From: Clostridiales bacterium
GTDB lineage: Bacteria; Bacillota; Clostridia; Monoglobales; Monoglobaceae
Direction of reading: 5' to 3'
Assembly: GCA_016303265.1 (NCBI GenBank)
Contig: JAEDLZ010000086.1
Coordinates: forward strand, 1-5,333
Length of the DNA stretch: 5,333 bases
In this document: one piece after another, positions 1 through 5,333 of the stretch
Position numbering within the stretch: position 1 is the stretch's first letter
Layout: each line of letters begins with the position of its first letter
Position numbers and translations under genes: made by a program
The notes under the pieces: generated by a model
Told to the model about the DNA's origin: nothing
What the model saw: only the letters and a program-made list of their open reading frames with translations
Databases searched by the model: none

Positions 1-750
1 GCCGCATTTAGGGTCAAGCGCCTCCACAGCTTTATATGAGCTGAAATTCTGGAGAGAAAACAGCCCGTTTTTGTAGCTCTTAAGATTATTTATATTTATC
101 TTTCCCGAAACTGTCAGAAGCGCAGGAGAATTTTTCAAAACCTCTGCATGGACGCCCTCGCTTTCAAGAGCCGCCGTAACTTTTTCCGGATTTGAAAGGA
201 GAGGATTTACTCTGAGCGTAACGCCGTGCGACTTGTTGCTCTCGCTCATAAAACTCTCGCAATCGTCAAATCCGTATTGGTCAAGCAGTTTTTCAGTCAT
301 CCACTCAGGATAAGAATAGAAAGTTGATAAATACTTAACCGGTTCCTCGGCGGAGGGAAAGCGGATATTATCGATATTTCTTGAAATATTGCGTAAAACG
401 CCGTTGATAAACCGCCCTGCCGCTGTATGGGCATATTTTTTTGACAGCTTAACGCTTTCGTTGCAGGCGGCGCTGTGCGGAATTTTGTCCATATAATACA
501 TCTGAAATGTGCCCATGCGAAGTATATTCCGAACCCATGGGGTCATTTTTTTCATTTTAACCGACGAAAACTGCATTATAATATAGTCGAGAGCGGTTTT
601 GTTTTTTATAACGCCGTAGATAACCTCGGTAACAAAGCTACGGTCACGCTCCTCACATAATGCAATGGAAGAGGAAAGTGCGTGGGTAAAATATTCGCCC
701 TTTTCTTCTATGTTATAAAGAGCTTTCAGTATGATTTCCCTGGCATTCAT
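1..750 (-). CDS. rsmB: 16S rRNA (cytosine-C5)-methyltransferase RsmB/Sun, N-terminal 250 residues, cut by window edge
   Basis: An open frame without stops runs from ATG at 750 to the left edge, giving 250 residues. Residues 1-140 look like the NusB-like RNA-binding domain of this family: MNAREIILKALYNIEEKG at the start, RMGTFQMYYMDKIP at 78-91 and GRFINGVLRN at 112-121. The linker to the catalytic domain carries LRVNPLL (179-185) and FSLQNFSS (231-238), matching the family's LRVN and VQD..S blocks; here the usual Asp after Gln is Asn. The SAM-binding motif and catalytic cysteines lie beyond the edge, so activity cannot be judged. Full family members are about 430-450 residues. By family knowledge it methylates C967 (E. 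coli numbering) of 16S rRNA in the cytoplasm. The start lies 2 bases after the metallopeptidase stop codon with only a weak GGGA ribosome binding site, which suggests translational coupling. Identification is confident; the N-terminal NusB-like domain plus MTase linker argues against RsmF or NusB itself. Confidence 0.93.
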   Translation of the reverse strand, partial: MNAREIILKALYNIEEKGEYFTHALSSSIALCEERDRSFVTEVIYGVIKNKTALDYIIMQFSSVKMKKMTPWVRNILRMGTFQMYYMDKIPHSAACNESVKLSKKYAHTAAGRFINGVLRNISRNIDNIRFPSAEEPVKYLSTFYSYPEWMTEKLLDQYGFDDCESFMSESNKSHGVTLRVNPLLSNPEKVTAALESEGVHAEVLKNSPALLTVSGKININNLKSYKNGLFSLQNFSSYKAVEALDPKCG

Positions 751-752
751 AG

Positions 753-1445
753 TTAATCCCGACGCCTGCCTCCTGCCAAAACCAAGAGCCTTAAAAGGTT
801 GCCGATTGCAACTGCGGCAGACGCAACATAGGTAAGCGCTGCGGCGAAGAGAACTTTTTTTGCACCGCTCAGCTCGTTCCCTTCTAAGATATAATTACTC
901 TCAAGAGTTTTTATGGCACGGCGGCTTGCGTTAAATTCAACGGGAAGGGTTATAAGCTGAAACAGAACCACAAGCGAGAACAGAATAACCCCGGCCAGAA
1001 CAAGACGGTTTGAACCGAAGATTATACCGATAATAGCCAGAGGAAACGCCGCATAGGACGAAATCTGGACAACGGGAACAATGGCATTGCGTATCTTAAT
1101 CGGCATATAAGCGGTGGCGTGCTGAATGGCGTGACCTACCTCATGCGCCGCAACCCCGATTGCCGCAACGGAACTGCTTTGGTATGTGGAGTCGCTGAGA
1201 CGGACAGTATTTGCCTTCGGGTCGAAATGGTCGCTTAAGTGCCCGGAAACACGCTCGATTTTAACATTATTAAGCCCGTTCATATTAAGGATTCTGCGTG
1301 CGACATCGTAGGCTGTATATCCCCTCGAATTGCTGACGGATTTATATTTGTTAAAGGTTGAATTAACATTTGCCTGCGCCCACATTGCGAGAATGAGGGC
1401 AGGAAGAACAAATATAATGTAAGTTATATCAATACCGAAAAACAT
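753..1445 (-). CDS. yugP: YugP-type membrane zinc metallopeptidase (Zn_peptidase_2 / PF04298 family)
   Basis: This 230-residue protein has the zinc-binding motif HEVGH at 101-105, preceded by the family's typical S-x-V-A-A-x-G-V-A-A run. E170 in LPVEFNAS is the likely third zinc ligand. It is strongly hydrophobic: a membrane segment at about 7-24, then a soluble stretch with the HFDPKANTVRLS block (73-84), then segments near 121-143, 147-168 and 198-222, and a basic tail (GGRRRD). Length and layout match B. subtilis YugP. Homologues are integral membrane metalloproteases; the substrate is not known to me, and a role in membrane protein turnover is only inference. The ATG at 1445 is supported by an AAAGGAG ribosome binding site 7 bases upstream. 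It sits 17 bases after fmt and 2 bases before rsmB, a position it holds in many clostridial genomes, so it is co-transcribed with translation genes. Family assignment is secure; function is not. Confidence 0.92.
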   Translation of the reverse strand: MFFGIDITYIIFVLPALILAMWAQANVNSTFNKYKSVSNSRGYTAYDVARRILNMNGLNNVKIERVSGHLSDHFDPKANTVRLSDSTYQSSSVAAIGVAAHEVGHAIQHATAYMPIKIRNAIVPVVQISSYAAFPLAIIGIIFGSNRLVLAGVILFSLVVLFQLITLPVEFNASRRAIKTLESNYILEGNELSGAKKVLFAAALTYVASAAVAIGNLLRLLVLAGGRRRD

Positions 1446-1452
1446 AGAAATT

Positions 1453-1459
1453 CTCCTTT
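1453..1459 (-). promoter_or_regulatory. Ribosome binding site of the YugP-type metallopeptidase gene
   Basis: On the minus strand AAAGGAG lies 7 bases before the ATG at 1445, inside the 17-base gap after the fmt stop codon. It fixes the start of the metallopeptidase gene. Confidence 0.85.
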
Positions 1460-1462
1460 GAA

Positions 1463-2392
1463 CTAAATAAGTATTTCCCCAATATCAATACTGTGACCGT
1501 TCAGAAAACTTTCGACGGTCATTCGTTTTCCCCCGAAAAACTGAAGTTCTGAAATCAAAAGGCTTGTTCCGCCGCCGCAGGCAACCTGAATCATTTTATC
1601 GGTTGTGCCGATAATTTCTCCCGGGCTTTTGCTGCATTTTCCGCCTGCTTTGCAGGTGAAAATTTTAAGAACCTCACCTTTATAGGTCGTGTGTGCGACA
1701 GGCCACGGATTTGTGCCCTTAACAAGGGAAAAAATCTCTTCAGCCGGTCTTGACCAGTCGATTTTACCGGTCTCCTTTGTAATCATGGGCGCATAGGTCG
1801 ATTTTTCGTGATCCTGAGGCGTTCTTGTTAACGAGCCGTTTTCGATTGCGCAAAGAGTTTCCGTAAGGGTTTCTGCGCCGAGCAAAGATAAGCGGTCGAA
1901 AAGCTCCCCCGCAGTTTCATTTTCACCGATTTGCGTTTTTTTGCAAATGAGCATATCTCCCGTGTCAAGCCCCTCGTCCATTAGCATGGTAGTGACTCCT
2001 GTTTCCGTTTCCCCGTTTATTATGCACCGCTGAATGGGTGCCGCCCCCCGGTAAGCGGGAAGAAGGGAAGCGTGAACATTTATGCAGCCGTGCTTTGGAT
2101 AATCAATAATGTATTTCGGCAGAATTTTTCCATATGCTGCAACAATTATTATATCCGGAGCAAGCTCCTTTAATTCCGGATAAAACGCCTCGTTTTTCAG
2201 AGTTTCAGGCTGAAATACGGGAATATCGTGAGCCGCCGCACAATCTTTAACGGGCGGAGGGGTAAGCTTATGCCCCCTGCCCCTTGGTTTGTCGGGTTGG
2301 GTGACAACTCCGCATATATTATAATTTTTTTCAATCAGAGCGTTAAGACAGGGAACTGCAAAATCAGGAGTCCCCATAAAGAGTATTTTCAT
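1463..2392 (-). CDS. fmt: Methionyl-tRNA formyltransferase
   Basis: This 309-residue protein has the usual length for the family. It transfers a formyl group from 10-formyl-tetrahydrofolate to Met-tRNA(fMet) in the cytoplasm, which allows bacterial-style initiation. The N-terminal formyltransferase fold begins MKILFMGTPDFAVP. The catalytic triad is intact: N105 and H107 in INVHASLLP, and D143 in GLDTGDML, equivalent to N106, H108 and D144 of the E. coli enzyme. SLLPAYRGAAPI (109-120) is the folate-site signature. The C-terminal tRNA-binding domain starts near 205, after APMITKETGKIDW (201-213), and carries NPWPVAHT (228-235). The frame stays open upstream to 2581, but those 63 extra codons overlap def, are not Fmt-like and are rejected. 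The ATG at 2392 has GGAGGA 8 bases upstream and lies 4 bases after the def stop. Downstream is the metallopeptidase gene. The def-fmt pairing is a common bacterial arrangement. Confidence 0.98.
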   Translation of the reverse strand: MKILFMGTPDFAVPCLNALIEKNYNICGVVTQPDKPRGRGHKLTPPPVKDCAAAHDIPVFQPETLKNEAFYPELKELAPDIIIVAAYGKILPKYIIDYPKHGCINVHASLLPAYRGAAPIQRCIINGETETGVTTMLMDEGLDTGDMLICKKTQIGENETAGELFDRLSLLGAETLTETLCAIENGSLTRTPQDHEKSTYAPMITKETGKIDWSRPAEEIFSLVKGTNPWPVAHTTYKGEVLKIFTCKAGGKCSKSPGEIIGTTDKMIQVACGGGTSLLISELQFFGGKRMTVESFLNGHSIDIGEILI

Positions 2393-2396
2393 CAGG

Positions 2397-2864
2397 TTAT
2401 TCCTCCGAATCCATCTCGTCAGACCATCTTGTAACCTTCTCAATAAACATGTGTCCGTCAAGATGCTCGATTTCGTGGCACAGTGCCCTTGCCGTAAGTC
2501 CCTCGCCCGTGTATTCGTACCACTCTCCGCGGCGGTTTTGTGCCTTGACGGTGACAACCATAGGGCGTGTGACTTCACCAAATTTGCCGGGATAGCTTAA
2601 ACAGCCCTCAAGACCCGTCTGCTCCCCTGATGCGGAAAGAATTTCCGGATTGATAAGCTCAATAAAATCCAGTCCCGTATCAATAATCGCAATTCGTTTA
2701 AGTATGCCGACCTGGGGCGCGGCAAGCCCGACGCCGTCCGCCTCAATAAGAGTTTCATGCATATCGTCTAAAAGTGTAATGATTTTTTCGTTAATATCAT
2801 CAACATGGCGGCACTTTTTTGTAAGAATGTCGTCGCCAAGCTTAACAATATTTCTTATAGCCAT
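2397..2864 (-). CDS. def: Peptide deformylase
   Basis: This 155-residue protein removes the formyl group from the N-terminal methionine of nascent proteins at the ribosome, undoing what Fmt adds. All three deformylase motifs are present: GVGLAAPQ (44-51), EGCLS (86-90, metal ligand C88) and HEIEHLD (130-136, ligands H130 and H134, catalytic E131). The EGCLS sequence and short length fit the type I class. The tail is short and acidic (WSDEMDSEE). The frame is open for 14 codons further upstream, but that stretch overlaps the priA end. The ATG at 2864 (MAIRNIVKLG) begins where deformylases normally begin and has a near-perfect AAGGAGGA site 6 bases upstream. The gene follows priA by 13 bases and precedes fmt by 4 bases, so it is translated from the same message. 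No key residue is missing. Confidence 0.98.
   Translation of the reverse strand: MAIRNIVKLGDDILTKKCRHVDDINEKIITLLDDMHETLIEADGVGLAAPQVGILKRIAIIDTGLDFIELINPEILSASGEQTGLEGCLSYPGKFGEVTRPMVVTVKAQNRRGEWYEYTGEGLTARALCHEIEHLDGHMFIEKVTRWSDEMDSEE
2401..2406 (-). promoter_or_regulatory. Ribosome binding site of fmt, embedded in the end of def
   Basis: GGAGGA on the minus strand lies 8 bases before the fmt ATG at 2392 and is part of the last codons of def (the Ser-Glu-Glu end). Ribosomes finishing def therefore pass over the fmt initiation site, which favours translational coupling. It supports the 2392 start over the longer open frame. Confidence 0.85.
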
Positions 2865-2870
2865 AATGAT

Positions 2871-2878
2871 TCCTCCTT
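2871..2878 (-). promoter_or_regulatory. Ribosome binding site of def, touching the priA stop codon
   Basis: AAGGAGGA on the minus strand lies 6 bases before the def ATG at 2864. Its first base is the last base of the priA TAA stop codon. It decides the def start and points to priA-def coupling. Confidence 0.9.
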
Positions 2879-5109
2879 TAAAACATATTCGTCGGATTTG
2901 TGTCAATGCTTAAAAATACCTTACCGTTTTGTGCTTCGCCGTTTTTAATAAGCAGAGCAAGAAGCGGGTGAATCTCGTCAAGGGATGAAACCTTAAGCAA
3001 AATTCTGTATCTGAACTGATTTTTGATTTTGGCAAGAGGGGCAGGCATAGGACCTATCATGGAGGTAATGCAGCCGCTGCTCTTCATAAAACGGTCCAGC
3101 TCGGCTTTTATGTCATTCATAAAGGCTTCGACGCAGTCCTCTGTTTCCCCCGATGCCATTATGGATATTATATCGCAAAACGGCGGATAATTCAAGCGTT
3201 TTCGGTTAGTTATTTCCGAATTGTAAAAATTTATATAATCGTGGTTTTTGGCATATTTTATGGTAGAGTTAAAGGGCTGATAAGTCTGAATAACAGCCCG
3301 CCCCGGTATATCCCCTCGTCCGGCTCTGCCGCAAACCTGAGTAAGCAGGGAAAAACTGCGCTCGCTTGCACGGAAGTCGTCCATGCATAAAGAGGTATCG
3401 GCAGCGAGAACGCCCACAAGAGTAACATCGGGAAAATCCAAACCCTTTGTCACCATCTGCGTCCCCACAAGAATGTCTGCCTCGCCTCTTGCAAATGCGT
3501 CAAGAATTTCCTCGTGACCGCCCTTATGGGAGGTAGTATCCGTATCCATTCTCAAAACTCTTGCAGAGGGAAAGCGTTTTGTAATAGCCTCCTCGATTTT
3601 CTGCGTCCCCGTTCCGAAAAATTTAATGTGCTTTGAGCCGCATTCGGGGCAAAACTCGGGAACGGGCGCCAAGCCTCCGCAGTAGTGGCAGACCATCTGA
3701 TTTATATTTTTGTGATATGTCATGGAAACGCTGCAATCGTCACATTCCATAACATATCCGCATTCGCGGCAGGAAACGAAGGTGGAATAGCCGCGCCTGT
3801 TCAAAAACAGAATCGTTTTGCTCTTATTTTGCAGATTTTTGTCAATTTCCCTCTGAAGGGTCAGACTAAGGGGAGAAAAGTTTTTATTATTGAAAAGTTC
3901 CCCCCGCATATCTACGATTTTAACGGCGGGCATCTCCATTTTATTGTATCTTTCAAGCATTTCAAAGAGTTTGTATTCGCCGATTTCTGCTTTGTAGTAG
4001 CTGGTAAGCGACGGGGTTGCGGAGGCAAGAAGAAGCACGGCTCCGCAGTCCTCTGCCCGTTTTGCCGCAACATCACGGGCGTGGTATCGGGGGGTTGTGT
4101 CGGATTTATAGCTGCTTTCGTGTTCCTCGTCAAGGATTATAATTCCAATGTTTTCAAAGGGCGCAAAAACCGCCGAACGGGCCCCGACAACAACGCTGAC
4201 CTCGCCGTTTTTGATTTTATTACAATGGTCAAAGCGTTCACCTTTTGAAAGGCCGCTGTGGATAACGGCGACCATCTCCCCGAAACGGCTGACAAAGCGC
4301 TTAACCATTTGAGGCGTAAGCGAAATTTCGGGAACAAGCATAATTGCGGTTTTCCCAATATTGATGCAGTGCTCAATTGCCTGAAGGAAAACTTCGGTTT
4401 TTCCGCTGCCGGTCACGCCGCGGAGAAGAATTTTCTCGTGCCGGCCGGAGGAAATACGATTTATAAGGTGGTCAATCACAACCTTTTGCTCCCCGGTGGG
4501 CGTGCAGCCGCCGGAACGTGCATATTTATCCGAATTGTACGCCTCACGGTAGACCCGTTTGTCGGAAATTTCGGCAAAGCCCTTTTTGCAAAGAGCGGAA
4601 AGAGCAGCGGAATTTCCGCCGGAGAGCCTCATAAGCTCAAAGGACGAAACAGGGGAATTTTCGCACAGAATTTTAAGCATATTCCCCTGAATTTGGGCCC
4701 TGCCCGAAAGCATTTTTTTGGCGGCGGCAAGAGCCTCCTCTTTGCTTGAAGCAAGCCGTACCATGCGGATATTTTTTTCTTTGACGCCGCTTTCGATTCC
4801 GGGCGGAAGAAAGAGCCGGAGCGCCTGATAAAAAGAACAAAAATATTTTTCTTTTATCCATAGGCAAAGTTTCAGAATTTCTTCCGAACAGAGAGGCTCT
4901 TTATCAATAATTTTGGATATTTCTTTGAGATTTTCAAATTCGCTTTTTTCGGAAATACCCACAATAATGCCTCTTGAATAGCGGTTTCCAAACCCAAAGG
5001 GCACTGACACGCGCATCCCCGGCAATGCGTTCATGCCGTCGGGGATGGCGTAGTCGAAGCATTGGTCTATATTATGTTCTCGATTGTTTAAAATAACCTT
5101 TGCAATCAT
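2878..5109 (-). CDS. priA: Primosomal protein N' (replication restart helicase PriA)
   Basis: This 743-residue DEAH-type helicase (family length about 730-800) recognises stalled forks and starts replisome reloading. The N-terminal 3'BD-type DNA-binding region starts MIAKVILNNREHNIDQCFDY and includes the P-F-G-F-G-N-R-Y-S-R-G block at 37-47. A winged-helix-like stretch lies at about 140-190. The motor carries Walker A GVTGSGKTE (231-239), a GARSAVFAPF block (309-318), Walker B DEEH (327-330), motif III SATPS (363-367), motif V GTQMVTKGLDFPD (549-561) and motif VI QVCGRAGRG (591-599). Eight cysteines for two zinc ions are all present: C447, C450, C456, C459, C474, C477, C487 and C490. The C-terminal domain holds RYRILLK (701-707) and ends DTNPTNMF. 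The ATG at 5109 gives the normal PriA N-terminus, with AGGGA about 11 bases upstream. A TTG start at 5196 would add 29 hydrophobic residues encoded by the upstream terminator and is rejected. priA is the first complete gene of the downstream operon. Confidence 0.98.
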   Translation of the reverse strand: MIAKVILNNREHNIDQCFDYAIPDGMNALPGMRVSVPFGFGNRYSRGIIVGISEKSEFENLKEISKIIDKEPLCSEEILKLCLWIKEKYFCSFYQALRLFLPPGIESGVKEKNIRMVRLASSKEEALAAAKKMLSGRAQIQGNMLKILCENSPVSSFELMRLSGGNSAALSALCKKGFAEISDKRVYREAYNSDKYARSGGCTPTGEQKVVIDHLINRISSGRHEKILLRGVTGSGKTEVFLQAIEHCINIGKTAIMLVPEISLTPQMVKRFVSRFGEMVAVIHSGLSKGERFDHCNKIKNGEVSVVVGARSAVFAPFENIGIIILDEEHESSYKSDTTPRYHARDVAAKRAEDCGAVLLLASATPSLTSYYKAEIGEYKLFEMLERYNKMEMPAVKIVDMRGELFNNKNFSPLSLTLQREIDKNLQNKSKTILFLNRRGYSTFVSCRECGYVMECDDCSVSMTYHKNINQMVCHYCGGLAPVPEFCPECGSKHIKFFGTGTQKIEEAITKRFPSARVLRMDTDTTSHKGGHEEILDAFARGEADILVGTQMVTKGLDFPDVTLVGVLAADTSLCMDDFRASERSFSLLTQVCGRAGRGDIPGRAVIQTYQPFNSTIKYAKNHDYINFYNSEITNRKRLNYPPFCDIISIMASGETEDCVEAFMNDIKAELDRFMKSSGCITSMIGPMPAPLAKIKNQFRYRILLKVSSLDEIHPLLALLIKNGEAQNGKVFLSIDTNPTNMF

Positions 5110-5202
5110 CTTTAAATAAATCCCTGCCTGAATATTTGTCCGTAATATTAAAACCAAAAAAGTTAAAGGGACTGCCAAAAACAAGCAGTCCGCCAAACAA
5201 TC
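5110..5202 (-). other. 93-base intergenic region between the rpoZ-like ORF and priA
   Basis: This is the only sizeable gap in the window. Its right part holds the terminator hairpin and U-tract. The AT-rich remainder (about 5110-5155) should contain the priA promoter if the terminator is efficient. A TAATAT element occurs about 35 bases before the priA ATG, but no matching -35 box sits at proper spacing, so I do not call a promoter. No riboswitch-like conserved structure or operator is evident. Confidence 0.5.
5156..5191 (-). terminator. Rho-independent terminator after the rpoZ-like ORF
   Basis: On the minus strand a perfect 7-bp stem, GGACTGC (5191-5185) pairing with GCAGTCC (5175-5169), encloses a 9-base T-rich loop. 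It is followed by CTTTAACTTTTTT, a T-rich tract with six final Ts. It begins 11 bases after the TAA of the upstream ORF, the usual position for an intrinsic terminator. The tract is broken by AAC near its middle, so termination may be partial and let some transcription continue into priA. Confidence 0.7.
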
Positions 5203-5286
5203 TTATATTTCGCTTACATTTTCGCAGGAAATCTTACCTTCAAAAACCTCGGTAACGGCAACCGTAACATCCTTTGTGCTGTCGCA
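5203..5286 (-). CDS. rpoZ: RNA polymerase omega subunit, C-terminal tail only (probable)
   Basis: The last ~26 residues of a minus-strand ORF ending at TAA 5205-5203 contain STKDVTVAVTEVFEGKI and then a short SCENVSEI tail. This resembles the C-terminal end of clostridial omega subunits, where a K-P-V-x-I-A-x-x-E-I-x-x-G-K-I pattern closes the protein. Omega helps assemble and stabilise RNA polymerase by binding beta'. The location supports the call, because rpoZ commonly lies just upstream of priA in Firmicutes. The conserved omega core (the S-R-Y-x-L-V and K-R-A-R region) is not present in the window. Where it should be, the frame changes into a leucyl-tRNA synthetase motif (see next entry). 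Only a short segment is available, so this is a pattern match made from memory and moderately certain. Confidence 0.6.
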   Translation of the reverse strand, partial: CDSTKDVTVAVTEVFEGKISCENVSEI

Positions 5287-5333
5287 GTGAACAAGGGGAA
5301 TGGGTTCGCCCCAGTAGCGCTGACGTGAGAATA
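5284..5333 (-). other. leuS: Leucyl-tRNA synthetase internal fragment fused in frame to the rpoZ-like tail; likely assembly chimera
   Basis: The first 16 residues of the ORF at the right edge read FSRQRYWGEPIPLVHC. This is the LeuRS catalytic-domain block that follows the CP1 editing domain, normally (R)DWLFSRQRYWGEPIP. In a real LeuRS it would be followed by several hundred residues, including the KMSKS loop and anticodon-binding domain. Here the frame passes after HC into the omega-like tail and stops 26 residues later, so this cannot be a functional LeuRS. IleRS shares S-R-Q-R-Y-W-G, but the following EPIPLVHC fits LeuRS better. The joint near 5283-5287 could rest on a short shared sequence, since LeuRS often has H-C-D/E-K-C-G at this point. 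A contig-end misassembly is the simplest explanation; a genuine deletion or fusion is possible. Confidence 0.65.

Noticed and set aside
2393..2581. 63-codon upstream extension of the fmt frame
   Set aside because: It overlaps the def coding sequence in another frame, is not Fmt-like, and the ATG at 2392 has a good ribosome binding site and the canonical MKILFMGTPDFAVP start.
2865..2906. 14-codon upstream extension of def
   Set aside because: It overlaps the end of priA and includes the ribosome binding site that serves the ATG at 2864.
3685..4248. 187-codon plus-strand ORF opposite priA, with others at 4258-4749, 2650-2913, 2228-2434 and 475-660
   Set aside because: They lie antisense to well-identified genes, have low-complexity or implausible sequences and no recognisable domain; they are shadows of the real frames.
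3912..4376. Minus-strand ORFs of 73 and 79 codons inside priA, and one of 64 codons at 4673-4867
   Set aside because: They are out-of-frame readings of priA, whose own frame is intact with all helicase motifs.
5110..5196. 29-residue hydrophobic N-terminal extension of PriA from a TTG codon, looking like a signal peptide
   Set aside because: It is the translation of the terminator hairpin, T-tract and leader. PriA is cytoplasmic and homologues start at the MIAKVIL position, which has its own ATG at 5109.
1..5333. Possible undescribed defence system, mobile element or CRISPR array
   Set aside because: Every coding stretch belongs to a known housekeeping family in a conserved order, and I found no repeats, transposase, integrase or spacer-like pattern.

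Overview
The window reads as a compact, minus-strand housekeeping gene cluster from a Firmicutes bacterium, most likely a clostridial anaerobe (Oscillospirales/Ruminococcaceae-like). The evidence is the conserved gene order rpoZ-priA-def-fmt-zinc metallopeptidase-rsmB, the strong AAAGGAGG-type ribosome binding sites, and a base composition close to balanced. No genes are supported on the plus strand.

In transcription order (right to left), the window opens with the 3' end of an ORF (5203-5333). Its last ~26 residues resemble the C-terminus of the RNA polymerase omega subunit (RpoZ). Its first ~16 residues are instead an unmistakable leucyl-tRNA synthetase motif (SRQRYWGEPIP). This joint is probably an assembly chimera at the contig edge, or else a real rearrangement. 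A rho-independent terminator (5156-5191) follows. Then come priA (2878-5109, replication restart helicase), def (2397-2864, peptide deformylase), fmt (1463-2392, methionyl-tRNA formyltransferase), a YugP-type membrane zinc metallopeptidase (753-1445), and the N-terminal 250 residues of rsmB (1-750, 16S rRNA m5C methyltransferase), which runs off the left edge.

From priA to rsmB the gaps are 13, 4, 17 and 2 bases, so the five genes are very probably one operon with translational coupling. fmt and def act at opposite ends of the N-formylmethionine cycle: Fmt formylates initiator Met-tRNA and Def removes the formyl group from nascent proteins. RsmB modifies the ribosome, PriA reloads the replisome, and the metallopeptidase is a conserved passenger of uncertain substrate.

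I saw no mobile element, CRISPR array, tRNA/rRNA, riboswitch or novel defence system. Apart from the chimeric right edge, this is an ordinary core-genome region.
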